This document shows, one piece after another, positions 35,424 through 43,755 of a DNA stretch of 60,677 bases. The number at the start of each line of letters is the position of its first letter. Within the stretch, counting starts at the first letter, position 1. Source of the DNA: an uncultured Sutterella sp. Lineage in GTDB: Bacteria > Pseudomonadota > Gammaproteobacteria > Burkholderiales > Burkholderiaceae_F. Where the stretch lies: positions 1 through 60,677 of the forward strand of contig CAAEPH010000003.1 in assembly GCA_900757865.1 (NCBI GenBank), read 5' to 3'. A program made the translations under genes and the position numbers. The notes under the pieces were generated by a model. It worked only from the letters and a program-made list of their open reading frames with translations. It was not told the origin of the DNA and did no database searches.

Positions 35424-36731
35424 GTGGAACTCATTACGAACCCCATTATTGTCTCAGTGATTTTACTTTGCCTATTGTGTCTGGCCCGAGTGAATGTGCT
35501 TGTGGCGCTGTTGATTTCGGCTCTGGTGGCCGGACTAGTAGGGGGACTGGGACTCACAAAATCCATGGAGATGCTCGCAGGTGGGTTTAGCGCCAATGCA
35601 ACCACGGCACTCTCGTATATTTTGTTAGGCACCTTTGCTGTGGCGATTGCTCACACGGGTCTCATGCAGATGCTGGTGTCGTGGATTGGCCAGCGCTTGG
35701 GTCGCAAGCCCATGATTTTTTGCTTCACTATCGCGTTTATTGCCTGCTTGTCGCAGAACGTGGTGCCAGTGCATATCGCCTTTATCCCATTATTGATTCC
35801 ACCGTTATTGGCTTTAATGAACAAGATGCAGCTCGATAGACGTGCTGTGGCTTGTGCTCTTGGGTTTGGTCTAACCGCGCCTTATATTTCGCTGCCGATT
35901 GGTTTTGGTTTGATCTTCCAAGGGATTGTGGCCGATTCGATGTCTGCCAATGGTATGCAGACGACGGTCTCCGATGTGGCTTCCGTGGCCTGGATTGCCG
36001 GTTTATTTATGTTGGCAGGCTTGATTATTTCGGTGGCGATTCTCTACCGTAAGCCACGTCAATATGCCGATATCGCTATTCCAGGGGAAAAACCTTCGCA
36101 AGGTCCCGTTGCGTTTAATCGTCAACACATTGCTACGTTGATTGCCATTGTGGCTGCCGTGGCTGTGCAGATCATGCTCGAATCTTTACCCTTAGCGGCA
36201 TTGTGCGGGCTTTTAGTGATGTTTGCAGGTGGGGCATTTAAATTTAAAAATCTCGACGAACACATCTCTGGTGGCATTTCCATGATGGGTTTCATCGCCT
36301 TCGTCATGCTCATTGCTGGTGGTTATGCGGCCATTCTGAAGGGGACGAATGCCGTCAATACCCTCGTTGAGAGCGTTGTTCCGCTGATTGGTTCGGATAA
36401 ATGGATTGCCGCGACGATTATCACCCTCATCGGTCTTCTGGTGACCATGGGTATCGGGACGAGTTTTGGAACGGTGCCTATCTTGGCTGTGATTTATGTG
36501 CCGTTATGTACGGCGGTGGGATTCTCGGTGCCCGCGACGATTTTGCTAATGACCGTGGCTGGTGCCCTGGGTGATGCGGGCTCGCCCGCCTCAGACAGTA
36601 CACTGGGGCCAACGAGTGGGCTCAACGCGGATGGTCAACACAATCACATTTGGGATACGTGTGTGCCGACTTTCTTAGCCTATAACGTGCCTCTGTTAAT
36701 TGCGGGTATCGTGGTCTCGCAATTTATTTAG
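35424..36731 (+). CDS. Na+/H+ antiporter family membrane protein
   Basis: Polytopic inner-membrane protein of 435 residues with about 11 hydrophobic segments. Composition and motifs fit the Na+/H+ antiporter family related to YuiF (COG2056), exchanging cations for protons; some relatives carry amino acids or organic acids instead. Conserved-looking features are SQNVVPVHIAFIPLLIPPL near residue 111, the segment GIGTSFGTVPILAVIY near 351, and GALGDAGSPASDSTLGPTSGL near 383. It starts at GTG 35424 behind AGGAGG. It stands alone between terminators. The transported ion is not proven. Confidence 0.82.
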   Translation: MELITNPIIVSVILLCLLCLARVNVLVALLISALVAGLVGGLGLTKSMEMLAGGFSANATTALSYILLGTFAVAIAHTGLMQMLVSWIGQRLGRKPMIFCFTIAFIACLSQNVVPVHIAFIPLLIPPLLALMNKMQLDRRAVACALGFGLTAPYISLPIGFGLIFQGIVADSMSANGMQTTVSDVASVAWIAGLFMLAGLIISVAILYRKPRQYADIAIPGEKPSQGPVAFNRQHIATLIAIVAAVAVQIMLESLPLAALCGLLVMFAGGAFKFKNLDEHISGGISMMGFIAFVMLIAGGYAAILKGTNAVNTLVESVVPLIGSDKWIAATIITLIGLLVTMGIGTSFGTVPILAVIYVPLCTAVGFSVPATILLMTVAGALGDAGSPASDSTLGPTSGLNADGQHNHIWDTCVPTFLAYNVPLLIAGIVVSQFI

Positions 36732-36754
36732 ACGAGGATCCACTCTTCACACAT

Positions 36755-36793
36755 AAAGCGGAGCAGAGCCTCATCGGGTTTTGCTCCGTTTTA
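36755..36793 (+). terminator. antiporter gene terminator
   Basis: AAAGCGGAGCA (36755-36765) pairs with TGCTCCGTTTT (36782-36792), one G-U pair. Confidence 0.85.
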
Positions 36794-36807
36794 GTATTTA
36801 ACACATG

Positions 36808-36845
36808 AAAAAAAACGGCGTGCCACCCTGTACGTGCACGCCGTT
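36808..36845 (-). terminator. minus-strand terminator of candidate sRNA
   Basis: A perfect 10-bp stem is followed on the minus strand by eight U. Confidence 0.85.
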
Positions 36846-36960
36846 AAAAATTGAGAAACCTAAGCTGAACAACCGTCCAAGCATGGTTGATCAGTCCACG
36901 GTTCGTTACCGACCTCTCAGTAACTTTGATTGAACTGTAGTGTTTCCAATTGCTTACCAT
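36808..36960 (-). ncRNA. candidate small RNA
   Basis: A minus-strand terminator (stem 36814-36823 with 36836-36845, A-run at 36808-36815) has no gene upstream of it on that strand. Reading right to left, a weak promoter (TTAACA at 36990-36985, 15-base spacer, TATTTT at 36969-36964) is followed by hairpins GTTAC/GTAAC (36905-36909 and 36920-36924) and either AACCGT/ACGGTT (36871-36876 and 36898-36903) or TGAACAACC/GGTTGATCA (36866-36874 and 36885-36893), which exclude each other. The predicted transcript is about 150 bases. It resembles no RNA family that I know. Confidence 0.45.
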
Positions 36961-37221
36961 CCTAAAATAGAAAAGTTACGCCAATGTTAAGGCTCTTCTG
37001 ATGACTTTGATCAAAATGTAAATATTAATTTCTGTTTTTTGTGATGAAGCGGCACCAACTAGCGAGTGCAAGCCGTGGCGATAACGGTAGATGGCGGAAG
37101 ATCGGTGAGACGTTTTTGGAAAAGCGTCTGGCCGGAGTCGTGTACAATCGCCATCAATCAAGCGTCCCCGTGGGACGTTCAAATTTTCAGACAATGCCCA
37201 TAGACGGAGCGAGAAGCAAAC

Positions 37222-37983
37222 ATGCACATCTTAGTGTCGAATGACGATGGATTCCGTGCCCCAGGACTGCTGGCTTTAGCCAAAGCCATGGAGAAATTTG
37301 GACGCGTCACTATCGTAGCCCCTGAGCAGAATCACTCGGGCGCTTCAAACTCGTTGACCCTCAACCGGCCTTTAACTGTCGAACATTTGCCAGGAGACAA
37401 TATGTACGTTGTCTCAGGCACGCCCAGCGACTGTGTTCACGTTGCGCTCACGGGGCTACTAGACGAGAAACCTGACTTGGTCGTTTCGGGGATCAATGCT
37501 GGGGCGAATATGGGTGACGATACCATGTATTCGGGAACCGTTGCCGCAGCGATAGAGGGTTACCTATTTGGTATCCCCTCGATTGCGTTTTCACAAATTG
37601 ACAAAGGCTGGATGCAGCTGGATTCGGCAGCGCAAATGGCACAAAATGTGATTGAACACTATTTAGATCGGCGAGAAGATAGCCGAGCAGTGCTATTAAA
37701 CGTTAATATTCCTAATATGCCCTATGTGGCATTGAGAGGCGTGTTGGCGACCCGCCTAGGTCGTCGCACATCCGCTGAATCGGTAATACGTGAGATGAGT
37801 CCCCGCGGCTTTCCTATTTATTGGTTAGGTGCGGCCGGGCGTCCCAAAGACGAGGCGGAAGATACCGATTTTTGGGCTACGAGCCATGGATTTGTGTCGG
37901 TCACCCCATTGCAGGTAGACTTAACGGCACACAAACAGATCGAGACAGTCAGTCGCTGGCTCGATAGTGTTCGTATGAAATGA
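37222..37983 (+). CDS. surE: 5'/3'-nucleotidase SurE
   Basis: Metal-dependent phosphatase acting on nucleoside monophosphates and short polyphosphates. The protein has 253 residues. Metal ligands Asp8 and Asp9 lie in SNDDG, Ser in the PEQNHSGASN segment near 39, and Asn in the SGINAGANMGDDTMYSGTV segment near 93. nlpD follows by 35 bases. The usual pcm neighbour is absent. Confidence 0.97.
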   Translation: MHILVSNDDGFRAPGLLALAKAMEKFGRVTIVAPEQNHSGASNSLTLNRPLTVEHLPGDNMYVVSGTPSDCVHVALTGLLDEKPDLVVSGINAGANMGDDTMYSGTVAAAIEGYLFGIPSIAFSQIDKGWMQLDSAAQMAQNVIEHYLDRREDSRAVLLNVNIPNMPYVALRGVLATRLGRRTSAESVIREMSPRGFPIYWLGAAGRPKDEAEDTDFWATSHGFVSVTPLQVDLTAHKQIETVSRWLDSVRMK

Positions 37984-38018
37984 ATCATGAGTAAGTCAAT
38001 CAGAAAGGACGAATTGAT

Positions 38019-38894
38019 ATGAAAAAAGCCTTACTCCGGCTGACCATGCTTGGAACGGTTATTCTAGTCGCCGGTTGTACGAGTACATCGTTGCATAAAC
38101 CTGCTAATGTGGTCGATAAGTCAACCTATGCCCAGCCTTCCACGGCACCACAGACGACAACATCGTCTAGTGCGAGTAGCTACACCATTCGTCCAGGAGA
38201 TACGCTCTATTCGATTGCTTTGCGTCATGGGTCATCTGCTCACGAGCTGATGCAGTTAAATCACATTACAGATCCCACCCAATTGAAGGTTGGCCAAGTG
38301 ATTTTGCTCTCCAAAGCAGTTCAAGATGTTTACGAGGCGGATACGCCGGCTGATGTGCGTGTGATACCCATTGCGGTGACGCCGTCGGCGTCTTCAACCG
38401 TTGCTTCCACAAAGCAGATCGGAACCGAGAAGGTTGAGGCGGCTAAATCTGAGGCACAAAGCTCAGCGCAAGCTGCTAAAGATAAGGCTCAAGAAGCTCA
38501 AAGTCGTGTAGCCGACAAGGCGGCCGCTTTGGTGCCGGGCACCAAGATGATTTGGCCACTCAAGGGTAAAGTGGTGTCCAACTTCAAAGATACCGGTAAA
38601 GGCCTTGATATCGCAGGGGTACAAGGTGACGTCGTTGTCGCAGCCATGGACGGTGAAGTGATTTACGTGGGTGTGGTCAAAGGCTACAACAATTTGGTCA
38701 TTGTCAAGCATTCGCCCACGTTGGTGACGGCCTATGGTGGCACGGACCGTATTGCGGTGAAGACGGGCACTCACGTCAATGCCGGTCAAAAGCTGGCTGA
38801 ATTAGGCAACGTGACGGGTTCTCCGCAGTTACGCTTTGAAGTGCGTGAAAAAGGTCAGCCGGTTGACCCGATGCAGTACTTGTCGCGTCGCTAA
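38019..38894 (+). CDS. nlpD: NlpD-like lipoprotein, LysM and degenerate M23 domains
   Basis: Outer-membrane lipoprotein that in E. coli activates the cell-separation amidase AmiC. The protein has 291 residues. The lipobox VAGC is at residues 17-20. A LysM domain lies at about 54-100 (SYTIRPGDTLYSIALRHG), then an Ala/Gln/Glu-rich linker and an M23 (LytM) domain at about 180-288. The M23 zinc ligands are missing: GKGLDIAG lacks the His of the active HxxxD motif and the HxH motif is replaced by VTAYG. This is the NlpD pattern, so it is an activator and not an enzyme. In relatives rpoS follows; here it does not. Confidence 0.93.
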   Translation: MKKALLRLTMLGTVILVAGCTSTSLHKPANVVDKSTYAQPSTAPQTTTSSSASSYTIRPGDTLYSIALRHGSSAHELMQLNHITDPTQLKVGQVILLSKAVQDVYEADTPADVRVIPIAVTPSASSTVASTKQIGTEKVEAAKSEAQSSAQAAKDKAQEAQSRVADKAAALVPGTKMIWPLKGKVVSNFKDTGKGLDIAGVQGDVVVAAMDGEVIYVGVVKGYNNLVIVKHSPTLVTAYGGTDRIAVKTGTHVNAGQKLAELGNVTGSPQLRFEVREKGQPVDPMQYLSRR

Positions 38895-38942
38895 ACGCTC
38901 TGGATGGGTGAGGGCCGAGATGGTCTGAACCAACAACATACG

Positions 38943-38968
38943 AAGGCGCACCAGTGGTGCGCCTTTTC
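38943..38968 (+). terminator. nlpD terminator
   Basis: GGCGCACC (38945-38952) pairs with GGTGCGCC (38956-38963) and is followed by four T. Confidence 0.85.
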
Positions 38969-39088
38969 CAGTATTTCATTGAGGACTTTGTGTTGAGTGT
39001 AGGAAGCGCTCCTCAGGTCTGTTGTTGATGTTGGGAAAAGTCCATCATCAGTGGTTTCTTCCTTTTTATAGAAATTGAGAAAGTCAAC

Positions 39089-40555
39089 ATGGCTAGACGT
39101 AAAGAGAAAACGCCGGATTATTTCACGGTGGAAGTCCTTCGACTCGATCAGGATGGTCGAGGCGTGGCACACAATGAAGGGAAAGTGGCCTTTATTGAAG
39201 GTGCACTCCCTGGAGAGTTGGTTACTTATGAACGCCTGCGAAATAAACCGAGTTTCGAAACCGGGCGTGTGGTGGCAGTACTTCGTGAAAGTTCACAGCG
39301 TGTGAAGCCACAGTGCCCGCATTTTGGCCATGGACCCGGCAGCTGTGGAGGGTGCGCTATGCAGCACCTTGAGCCCCGTGCGCAAGTGGCCTACAAAGAA
39401 CGCGTTCTGCTTGATGCGCTCTGGCATATTGGCAAGGTGAAACCTGAGCAAATATTGACGCCTATTTATGGCCCCACGTGGCACTACCGCCATCGTGCTC
39501 GTTTGACCGTGCGTGATGTGCCTAAGAAAGGCGGCATGCTCGTGGGATTCCATGAGAAAAGCTCGTCTTATGTCGTTGACATGAAAGAGTGTCACATTTT
39601 GACGAAAAATGTCGCCGATATGTTGATGCCTTTGCGGGACTTGGTGGCTTCACTGACGATTCGTCAACGTATGCCTCAAATTGAAGTGGCTGTGGGCGGT
39701 GATGGACATACCGCTTTGGTGTTTCGCACGTTAGAAGAGCCGAGTGAGGAGGATGTACAAAAACTGCTCCAGTTTGGCGAACGCTATCAATGTGCTATTT
39801 GGTTCCAGCCTAAAGGTCCTGATAGTGCTTATCCGGTGCTCGCTGAGAACGCGAATAAGTTGAAATTGGATTTGTCCGAGTTTGGCGTTCATATTCACTT
39901 TAAACCGACGGACTTTACACAGGTGAACCATGAACTCAATGAGGTGATGGTCAATCGTGCGGTGACCCTGCTGGGAGTGGAACCCGAGGATAAAGTGGCT
40001 GACTTTTTCTGCGGGTTAGGTAATTTCACCTTACCCTTGGCGACGCAGGCTGCTCACGTTACGGGTATCGAAGGGTCAGAGGGCTTGGTTGCACGCGCGA
40101 AACAAGGGGCGATGGACAATGGGTTAGCCGAGAAAACGGACTTTGTGGCCCGCAATTTGTTTACGTGGTGCGAAGAGGATTGGCAAAAGCTCTGGCAAAA
40201 ATTAGGTGGTATTGATCGCGTCTTGATTGATCCGCCTCGCGAAGGCGCCTTAGCGTTAGCACGCGTGCTCGCAGCGACGGATTTGCGTCCTAAACGCGTG
40301 GTCTATGTCTCCTGCAATCCTGCCACGTTAGCGCGTGATTGTGCGGTGCTCTTTCACGAAGGGGGCTGGCACATCAAGGCAGCAGGCATCATGAACATGT
40401 TCCCCCACACGGGTCATGTGGAGTCGATTGCGGTCTTGGAACCCGGTCCCAAACCTGAACGCCCCAGCGAAGAGGCGCAGGCTATTGAACGGCGAATTGC
40501 TGCTCAGGGAGATGATCAACCCAAAACCTCAGGCACAGAAGACGACACGTTCTAA
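39089..40555 (+). CDS. rlmD: 23S rRNA (uracil-1939-C5)-methyltransferase RlmD
   Basis: SAM-dependent enzyme methylating a uracil of 23S rRNA, with a [4Fe-4S] cluster. The protein has 488 residues. An N-terminal TRAM domain (about 5-70) is followed by cluster cysteines in CPHFGHGPGSCGGC and KECHIL. The SAM motif is DFFCGLGNFTLPLA near residue 308 and the catalytic cysteine lies in VSCNPATLARD near 410. A 45-residue acidic tail (EEAQAIERR...) is an extension. The cluster requirement links it to the isc genes in this window. Confidence 0.95.
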   Translation: MARRKEKTPDYFTVEVLRLDQDGRGVAHNEGKVAFIEGALPGELVTYERLRNKPSFETGRVVAVLRESSQRVKPQCPHFGHGPGSCGGCAMQHLEPRAQVAYKERVLLDALWHIGKVKPEQILTPIYGPTWHYRHRARLTVRDVPKKGGMLVGFHEKSSSYVVDMKECHILTKNVADMLMPLRDLVASLTIRQRMPQIEVAVGGDGHTALVFRTLEEPSEEDVQKLLQFGERYQCAIWFQPKGPDSAYPVLAENANKLKLDLSEFGVHIHFKPTDFTQVNHELNEVMVNRAVTLLGVEPEDKVADFFCGLGNFTLPLATQAAHVTGIEGSEGLVARAKQGAMDNGLAEKTDFVARNLFTWCEEDWQKLWQKLGGIDRVLIDPPREGALALARVLAATDLRPKRVVYVSCNPATLARDCAVLFHEGGWHIKAAGIMNMFPHTGHVESIAVLEPGPKPERPSEEAQAIERRIAAQGDDQPKTSGTEDDTF

Positions 40556-40566
40556 TGAGCCTCTCA

Positions 40567-40594
40567 AAGTCCAGACACTACTCTGGACTTTTTT
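40567..40594 (+). terminator. rlmD terminator
   Basis: AAGTCCAG (40567-40574) pairs with CTGGACTT (40583-40590), with a T-run. Confidence 0.9.
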
Positions 40595-40728
40595 GCTATG
40601 GCGCCTTGTTTTAAGAGAGACTGTTATTTGTGCTACGAAAGGTGCAGATAAACCCTTAGAAAGGCCATTATTTTGATTTAGGCTAAATGTCCTAAGATCT
40701 TCAAAGAGCAACACTAAAGGTGTAGGAG

Positions 40729-40786
40729 TTTCGATCGATATCTGTTTTTGCGACGGGCAGGACCATCGCGACAGGTCTGATCGAAA
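40729..40786 (+). promoter_or_regulatory. structured leader of the flavoprotein gene
   Basis: Nested helices: TTTCGATC with GATCGAAA (40729-40736 and 40779-40786), ATCTGT with ACAGGT (40740-40745 and 40771-40776, one G-U) and GCGA with TCGC (40750-40753 and 40766-40769), closing on a 12-base loop. It sits 34 bases before the start codon. It looks like a stable RNA element but matches no riboswitch that I know. Alternatively the outer repeat is a protein operator. Confidence 0.5.
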
Positions 40787-40820
40787 TCCCCTCTCTTACG
40801 TTGTTTAGAGGAGAAGACCT

Positions 40821-42338
40821 ATGACAGACATTTCTCGTCGCCGTTTAATCGGTGGAACGTTAGCTGGCGGTGTGGCGTTAGTTTCAGGCGTTGCCAAAGC
40901 GGAAACTGCGGTTCCGCAAAAGTGGGATGAAACCTACGATGTCATCGTGATTGGGTCAGGCTTTGCGGGCTTGGCAGCGGCTATTGAAGCGAAGAAAGCC
41001 GGTGCAAACGTTGTGGTTCTTGAAAAGATGCCCACACCGGGTGGTAACTCGATTATTAACGGTGGCATTATGACGGCCACGGGGTGCCCGCAACAAGCTA
41101 TGCACGGGATTAAAGACTCGCCCGAATTACTTGAAAAAGATATTTTGGCTGCGGGCTTGTACATGAACTACTTGCCCAAGGTGCGTTTGCTTGCTAAGAG
41201 CGCTTTGAGTAACTACGAGTGGACGATTAAAGAGCTCGGTGTGCAGTACTTGCCCGATGCGATCGGCCAAGAAGGCGGTCACTCGGTACCACGCTATGTG
41301 ACCACGACCAACGGGTCGGGTTCGGGCATTGTGACGCAGGAATTGAAGCGCGTGAAAGAGTTGGGTGTTCCGCTCAAACTCAAGGTGTATGTTGAACATA
41401 TCATCCGTGACAAGGACGGTCGTGCAGTGGGCTTACAAGTTCGCGAAGGCTATAAGTTCCCGAAGGCGGACTCTGGTAAAGTGAAGTTCCTCAAGGCTAC
41501 CAAGGGCATTGTGCTTTGTTACGGTGGTTTCGCGCGTGACGTGAAGTTCCGTATGTACCAAGATCCGAAGTTGAACGAGTCGTACGACTCCACCAACCAA
41601 CCTGGCGCCACGTCAGAGTTGTGGCGCGAAACGAGCAATATCGGTTGCTTGCAGGTGCAAAACGACTGGATTCAGTGCGGTCCTTGGGGCAACCCACGTG
41701 AAAAAGGCATGGGTATTGGCTGGATGTTTAACCAGACGGCTGCGGCGGAATATGGTTTGTGGGTGAACTCGGACGGTGTGCGTTTCATCAACGAATTGGC
41801 TAACCGTAAGATTCGCGCTGATGCCATTATGGTTGAAAACCAGAAGGGCAAGAAGTGCTTTGCGATTGCTAACGAAGCGAACGTGGCGCCTCTCAAGAAA
41901 CAACGTCCTGGTGTTTTAGAGAAGATGCTTGAACGCAAGATTCTTGAAAAGTATGACACCGTGGCCAATATGGCTAAAGGGGCAGGCATTGATCCTGCGG
42001 CGTTGCAAAAACAGATCGACGAGTTCAATGGCTATGTCAAAGCCAAGAAAGACCCGGTCTGGTCACGCTACATCAATAATGACCAGGTGCCGTTGACTGA
42101 AGGCCCATGGTATATCGGCGAGCTCTCGCCTAAGGTTCACCACTGCATGGGCGGTCTCGTTACGGATAACGACTGCCACGTGATCGATGTGATGACCGAT
42201 AAACCGATTCCAGGGCTTTATGCCGCTGGCGAAGCCACGGGTGGCGTGCACGGCGCTGTCCGCTTAGGGTCGGTGGCTATCTTGGACTGCTTAGTGTTTG
42301 GTCGTATGGCGGGCACGAACGCAGCCAAAGCGAAGTAA
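40821..42338 (+). CDS. Tat-exported FAD-dependent reductase, fumarate-reductase type
   Basis: Periplasmic flavoprotein of 505 residues. The Tat signal is SRRRLIGGTLAGGVALVSG at residues 5-23, cut near AKA. The FAD fold begins DVIVIGSGFAGLAAAIEAKKAG near residue 40. The catalytic domain resembles soluble fumarate and urocanate reductases: GGNSIINGG near 74, DGVRFINELANR near 317, HHCMGG near 440 and GEATGGVHGAVRLGS near 470. There is no CxxCH haem motif, so electrons must come from a separate cytochrome, not seen nearby. The substrate may be fumarate, urocanate or another enoate. Many gut anaerobes of the Sutterellaceae carry several such genes; that is general knowledge, not seen here. Confidence 0.85.
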   Translation: MTDISRRRLIGGTLAGGVALVSGVAKAETAVPQKWDETYDVIVIGSGFAGLAAAIEAKKAGANVVVLEKMPTPGGNSIINGGIMTATGCPQQAMHGIKDSPELLEKDILAAGLYMNYLPKVRLLAKSALSNYEWTIKELGVQYLPDAIGQEGGHSVPRYVTTTNGSGSGIVTQELKRVKELGVPLKLKVYVEHIIRDKDGRAVGLQVREGYKFPKADSGKVKFLKATKGIVLCYGGFARDVKFRMYQDPKLNESYDSTNQPGATSELWRETSNIGCLQVQNDWIQCGPWGNPREKGMGIGWMFNQTAAAEYGLWVNSDGVRFINELANRKIRADAIMVENQKGKKCFAIANEANVAPLKKQRPGVLEKMLERKILEKYDTVANMAKGAGIDPAALQKQIDEFNGYVKAKKDPVWSRYINNDQVPLTEGPWYIGELSPKVHHCMGGLVTDNDCHVIDVMTDKPIPGLYAAGEATGGVHGAVRLGSVAILDCLVFGRMAGTNAAKAK

Positions 42339-42391
42339 CCCGAGTCATGAGGGCGGAAAAGCGTCTGAGCGTTTGACCGCCCGCTAAAACT

Positions 42392-42427
42392 AAAAAAGCG
42401 CAATTTCCGAAAGGATTGCGCTTTTTT
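42392..42427. terminator. bidirectional terminator
   Basis: AAAAAAGCGCAA (42392-42403) pairs with TTGCGCTTTTTT (42416-42427). It lies between the converging flavoprotein and the gene on the minus strand and can serve both. Confidence 0.95.
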
Positions 42428-42446
42428 GATACGTCTTGCTGACGCG

Positions 42447-43028
42447 TTATGACTGTTTGGGCTGATTCGCTGCCTCGAGTTTTTCTAAACTGATCCGGAT
42501 CATCTTTTCAAAAACGTTGATCGCTAAACCAATGGGGTGACGAAAGCGTTCGACATCACTTTGACTGATCTCGGAAGGCTTTTTATCAAAGAGCGTGGCT
42601 AAAAACGCGCGAGAAAAGTCGTCTTTGTCTAACTGAGGTTGTTTGTTAAGGCGCATGAACTCACGGCGAATTTGAGCAAAGGTGCGTAAGTCCTCTTGAC
42701 CAAACTGCTTTAAGAAGGTTTCCCCCATAACGCTGTTGGCATAGGTTTGGATATTAAAGACGACTTTGCTAAAAAGTTTTTCGTTTTTCGCAATTTCCGG
42801 GATTTTTTGTGCAGCGCACCAAGCCGCTATACTTTCCAAGCAGCACGACCACAGCAGTTGAAAGCGACGACGTTTAGCTGTTCCAATAAAGGGCAACCAA
42901 CTGAGACCAGCGCGTGCAGCTCGCGCTGCTTCGCGATGGTATACCCCCAGAGTGAGTTCTGTGGCACAGCCACCGAGCGATTTGCCGAGGTCTTCTGCAA
43001 ACGCTTTATCGATCTGTGAACTTGACAT
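42447..43028 (-). CDS. hypothetical helical protein
   Basis: I do not recognise this protein of 193 residues. It starts at ATG 43028 behind GGAGAA. It has no signal peptide and no long membrane segment. It is mostly helical, rich in Lys, Phe and Ala. Three Cys cluster at about 71-82 (WSCCLESIAAWCAA), preceded by KRRR. It is flanked by a bidirectional terminator and divergent from ndk. It could be a lineage-specific cytoplasmic protein. Confidence 0.7.
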   Translation of the reverse strand: MSSSQIDKAFAEDLGKSLGGCATELTLGVYHREAARAARAGLSWLPFIGTAKRRRFQLLWSCCLESIAAWCAAQKIPEIAKNEKLFSKVVFNIQTYANSVMGETFLKQFGQEDLRTFAQIRREFMRLNKQPQLDKDDFSRAFLATLFDKKPSEISQSDVERFRHPIGLAINVFEKMIRISLEKLEAANQPKQS

Positions 43029-43196
43029 AGTTTCTCCAAATAGCTTTCAAGTATGAGCTAGCGATTGCATGTTGAGCTTGGGTGATTTCGCTAGTCGGTT
43101 TAGAGATTCTGACACATTTAAACCTGAAGGTCGAGTTTGGACACAAATCTCAGCAGAGAAAACCGGGCAATTGCTTTTTAGTGAACAGATGCATCA

Positions 43197-43205
43197 TGCT
43201 AAAAT
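43197..43205 (+). promoter_or_regulatory. extended -10 promoter of ndk
   Basis: TGCTAAAAT is an extended -10 element about 100 bases before ndk. A hairpin CGTTTCT/AGAAACG lies in the leader at 43256-43278. Confidence 0.45.
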
Positions 43206-43306
43206 CTACAGTTTGAGTTGAGGGCCCACACCATGGCCTCACTCATGATTTCTTGCGTTTCTGTTCACAAAGAAACGTGTTTAACCTTATTTTTTGAGAG
43301 TCAAAA

Positions 43307-43732
43307 ATGGCTATTCAACGTACCCTTTCTATCATTAAACCGGACGCGGTTGCCAAGAACGTCATTGGTAAGATCTACTCCCGTTTTGAAACCAACGGTC
43401 TTAAGATCGTCGCCGCGCAGATGCGTCAGCTTTCCAAGGCTGAAGCCGAAGGCTTCTATGCCGTTCATAAGGATCGTCCCTTCTTTGCGGACTTGGTGAA
43501 GTTTATGACCTCTGGTCCTGTGATGATTCAGGTTCTCGAAGGCGAAGAAGCCATCAAGAAGAATCGTGAATTGATGGGTGCGACGGATCCGAAGAAGGCT
43601 GAACCGGGTACGATTCGTGCTGACTTTGCTGAAAGCATTGACGCCAATGCAGTTCACGGTTCCGATGCGCCCGAAACGGCTGCTGTCGAAATCGCTTACT
43701 TCTTCCCTGCTTTAGCGATTCATAGCCGCTAA
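43307..43732 (+). CDS. ndk: nucleoside diphosphate kinase
   Basis: Transfers the gamma-phosphate of ATP to nucleoside diphosphates through a phospho-histidine. The protein has 141 residues, the usual length. The start MAIQRTLSIIKPDAV is canonical, and the active-site histidine lies in NAVHGSDAPETA near residue 117. rlmN follows by 23 bases. Confidence 0.98.
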   Translation: MAIQRTLSIIKPDAVAKNVIGKIYSRFETNGLKIVAAQMRQLSKAEAEGFYAVHKDRPFFADLVKFMTSGPVMIQVLEGEEAIKKNRELMGATDPKKAEPGTIRADFAESIDANAVHGSDAPETAAVEIAYFFPALAIHSR

Positions 43733-43755
43733 TCAGGTAAGCTGAGGAACTATCC

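Larger units (their letters stand above)
36732..37221. other. 490-base intergenic region before surE
   Basis: It contains the antiporter terminator (36755-36793), a minus-strand terminator (36808-36845), a possible minus-strand small RNA (about 36808-36960), A/T-rich sequence at 36950-37040, and the surE promoter region with TACAAT near 37143. No open frame here resembles a protein. Confidence 0.6.

Noticed and set aside
36976..37227. 83-codon minus-strand frame that could explain the terminator at 36808-36845
   Set aside because: It overlaps the surE start, has no ribosome site and no recognisable sequence; a small RNA explains the terminator better.
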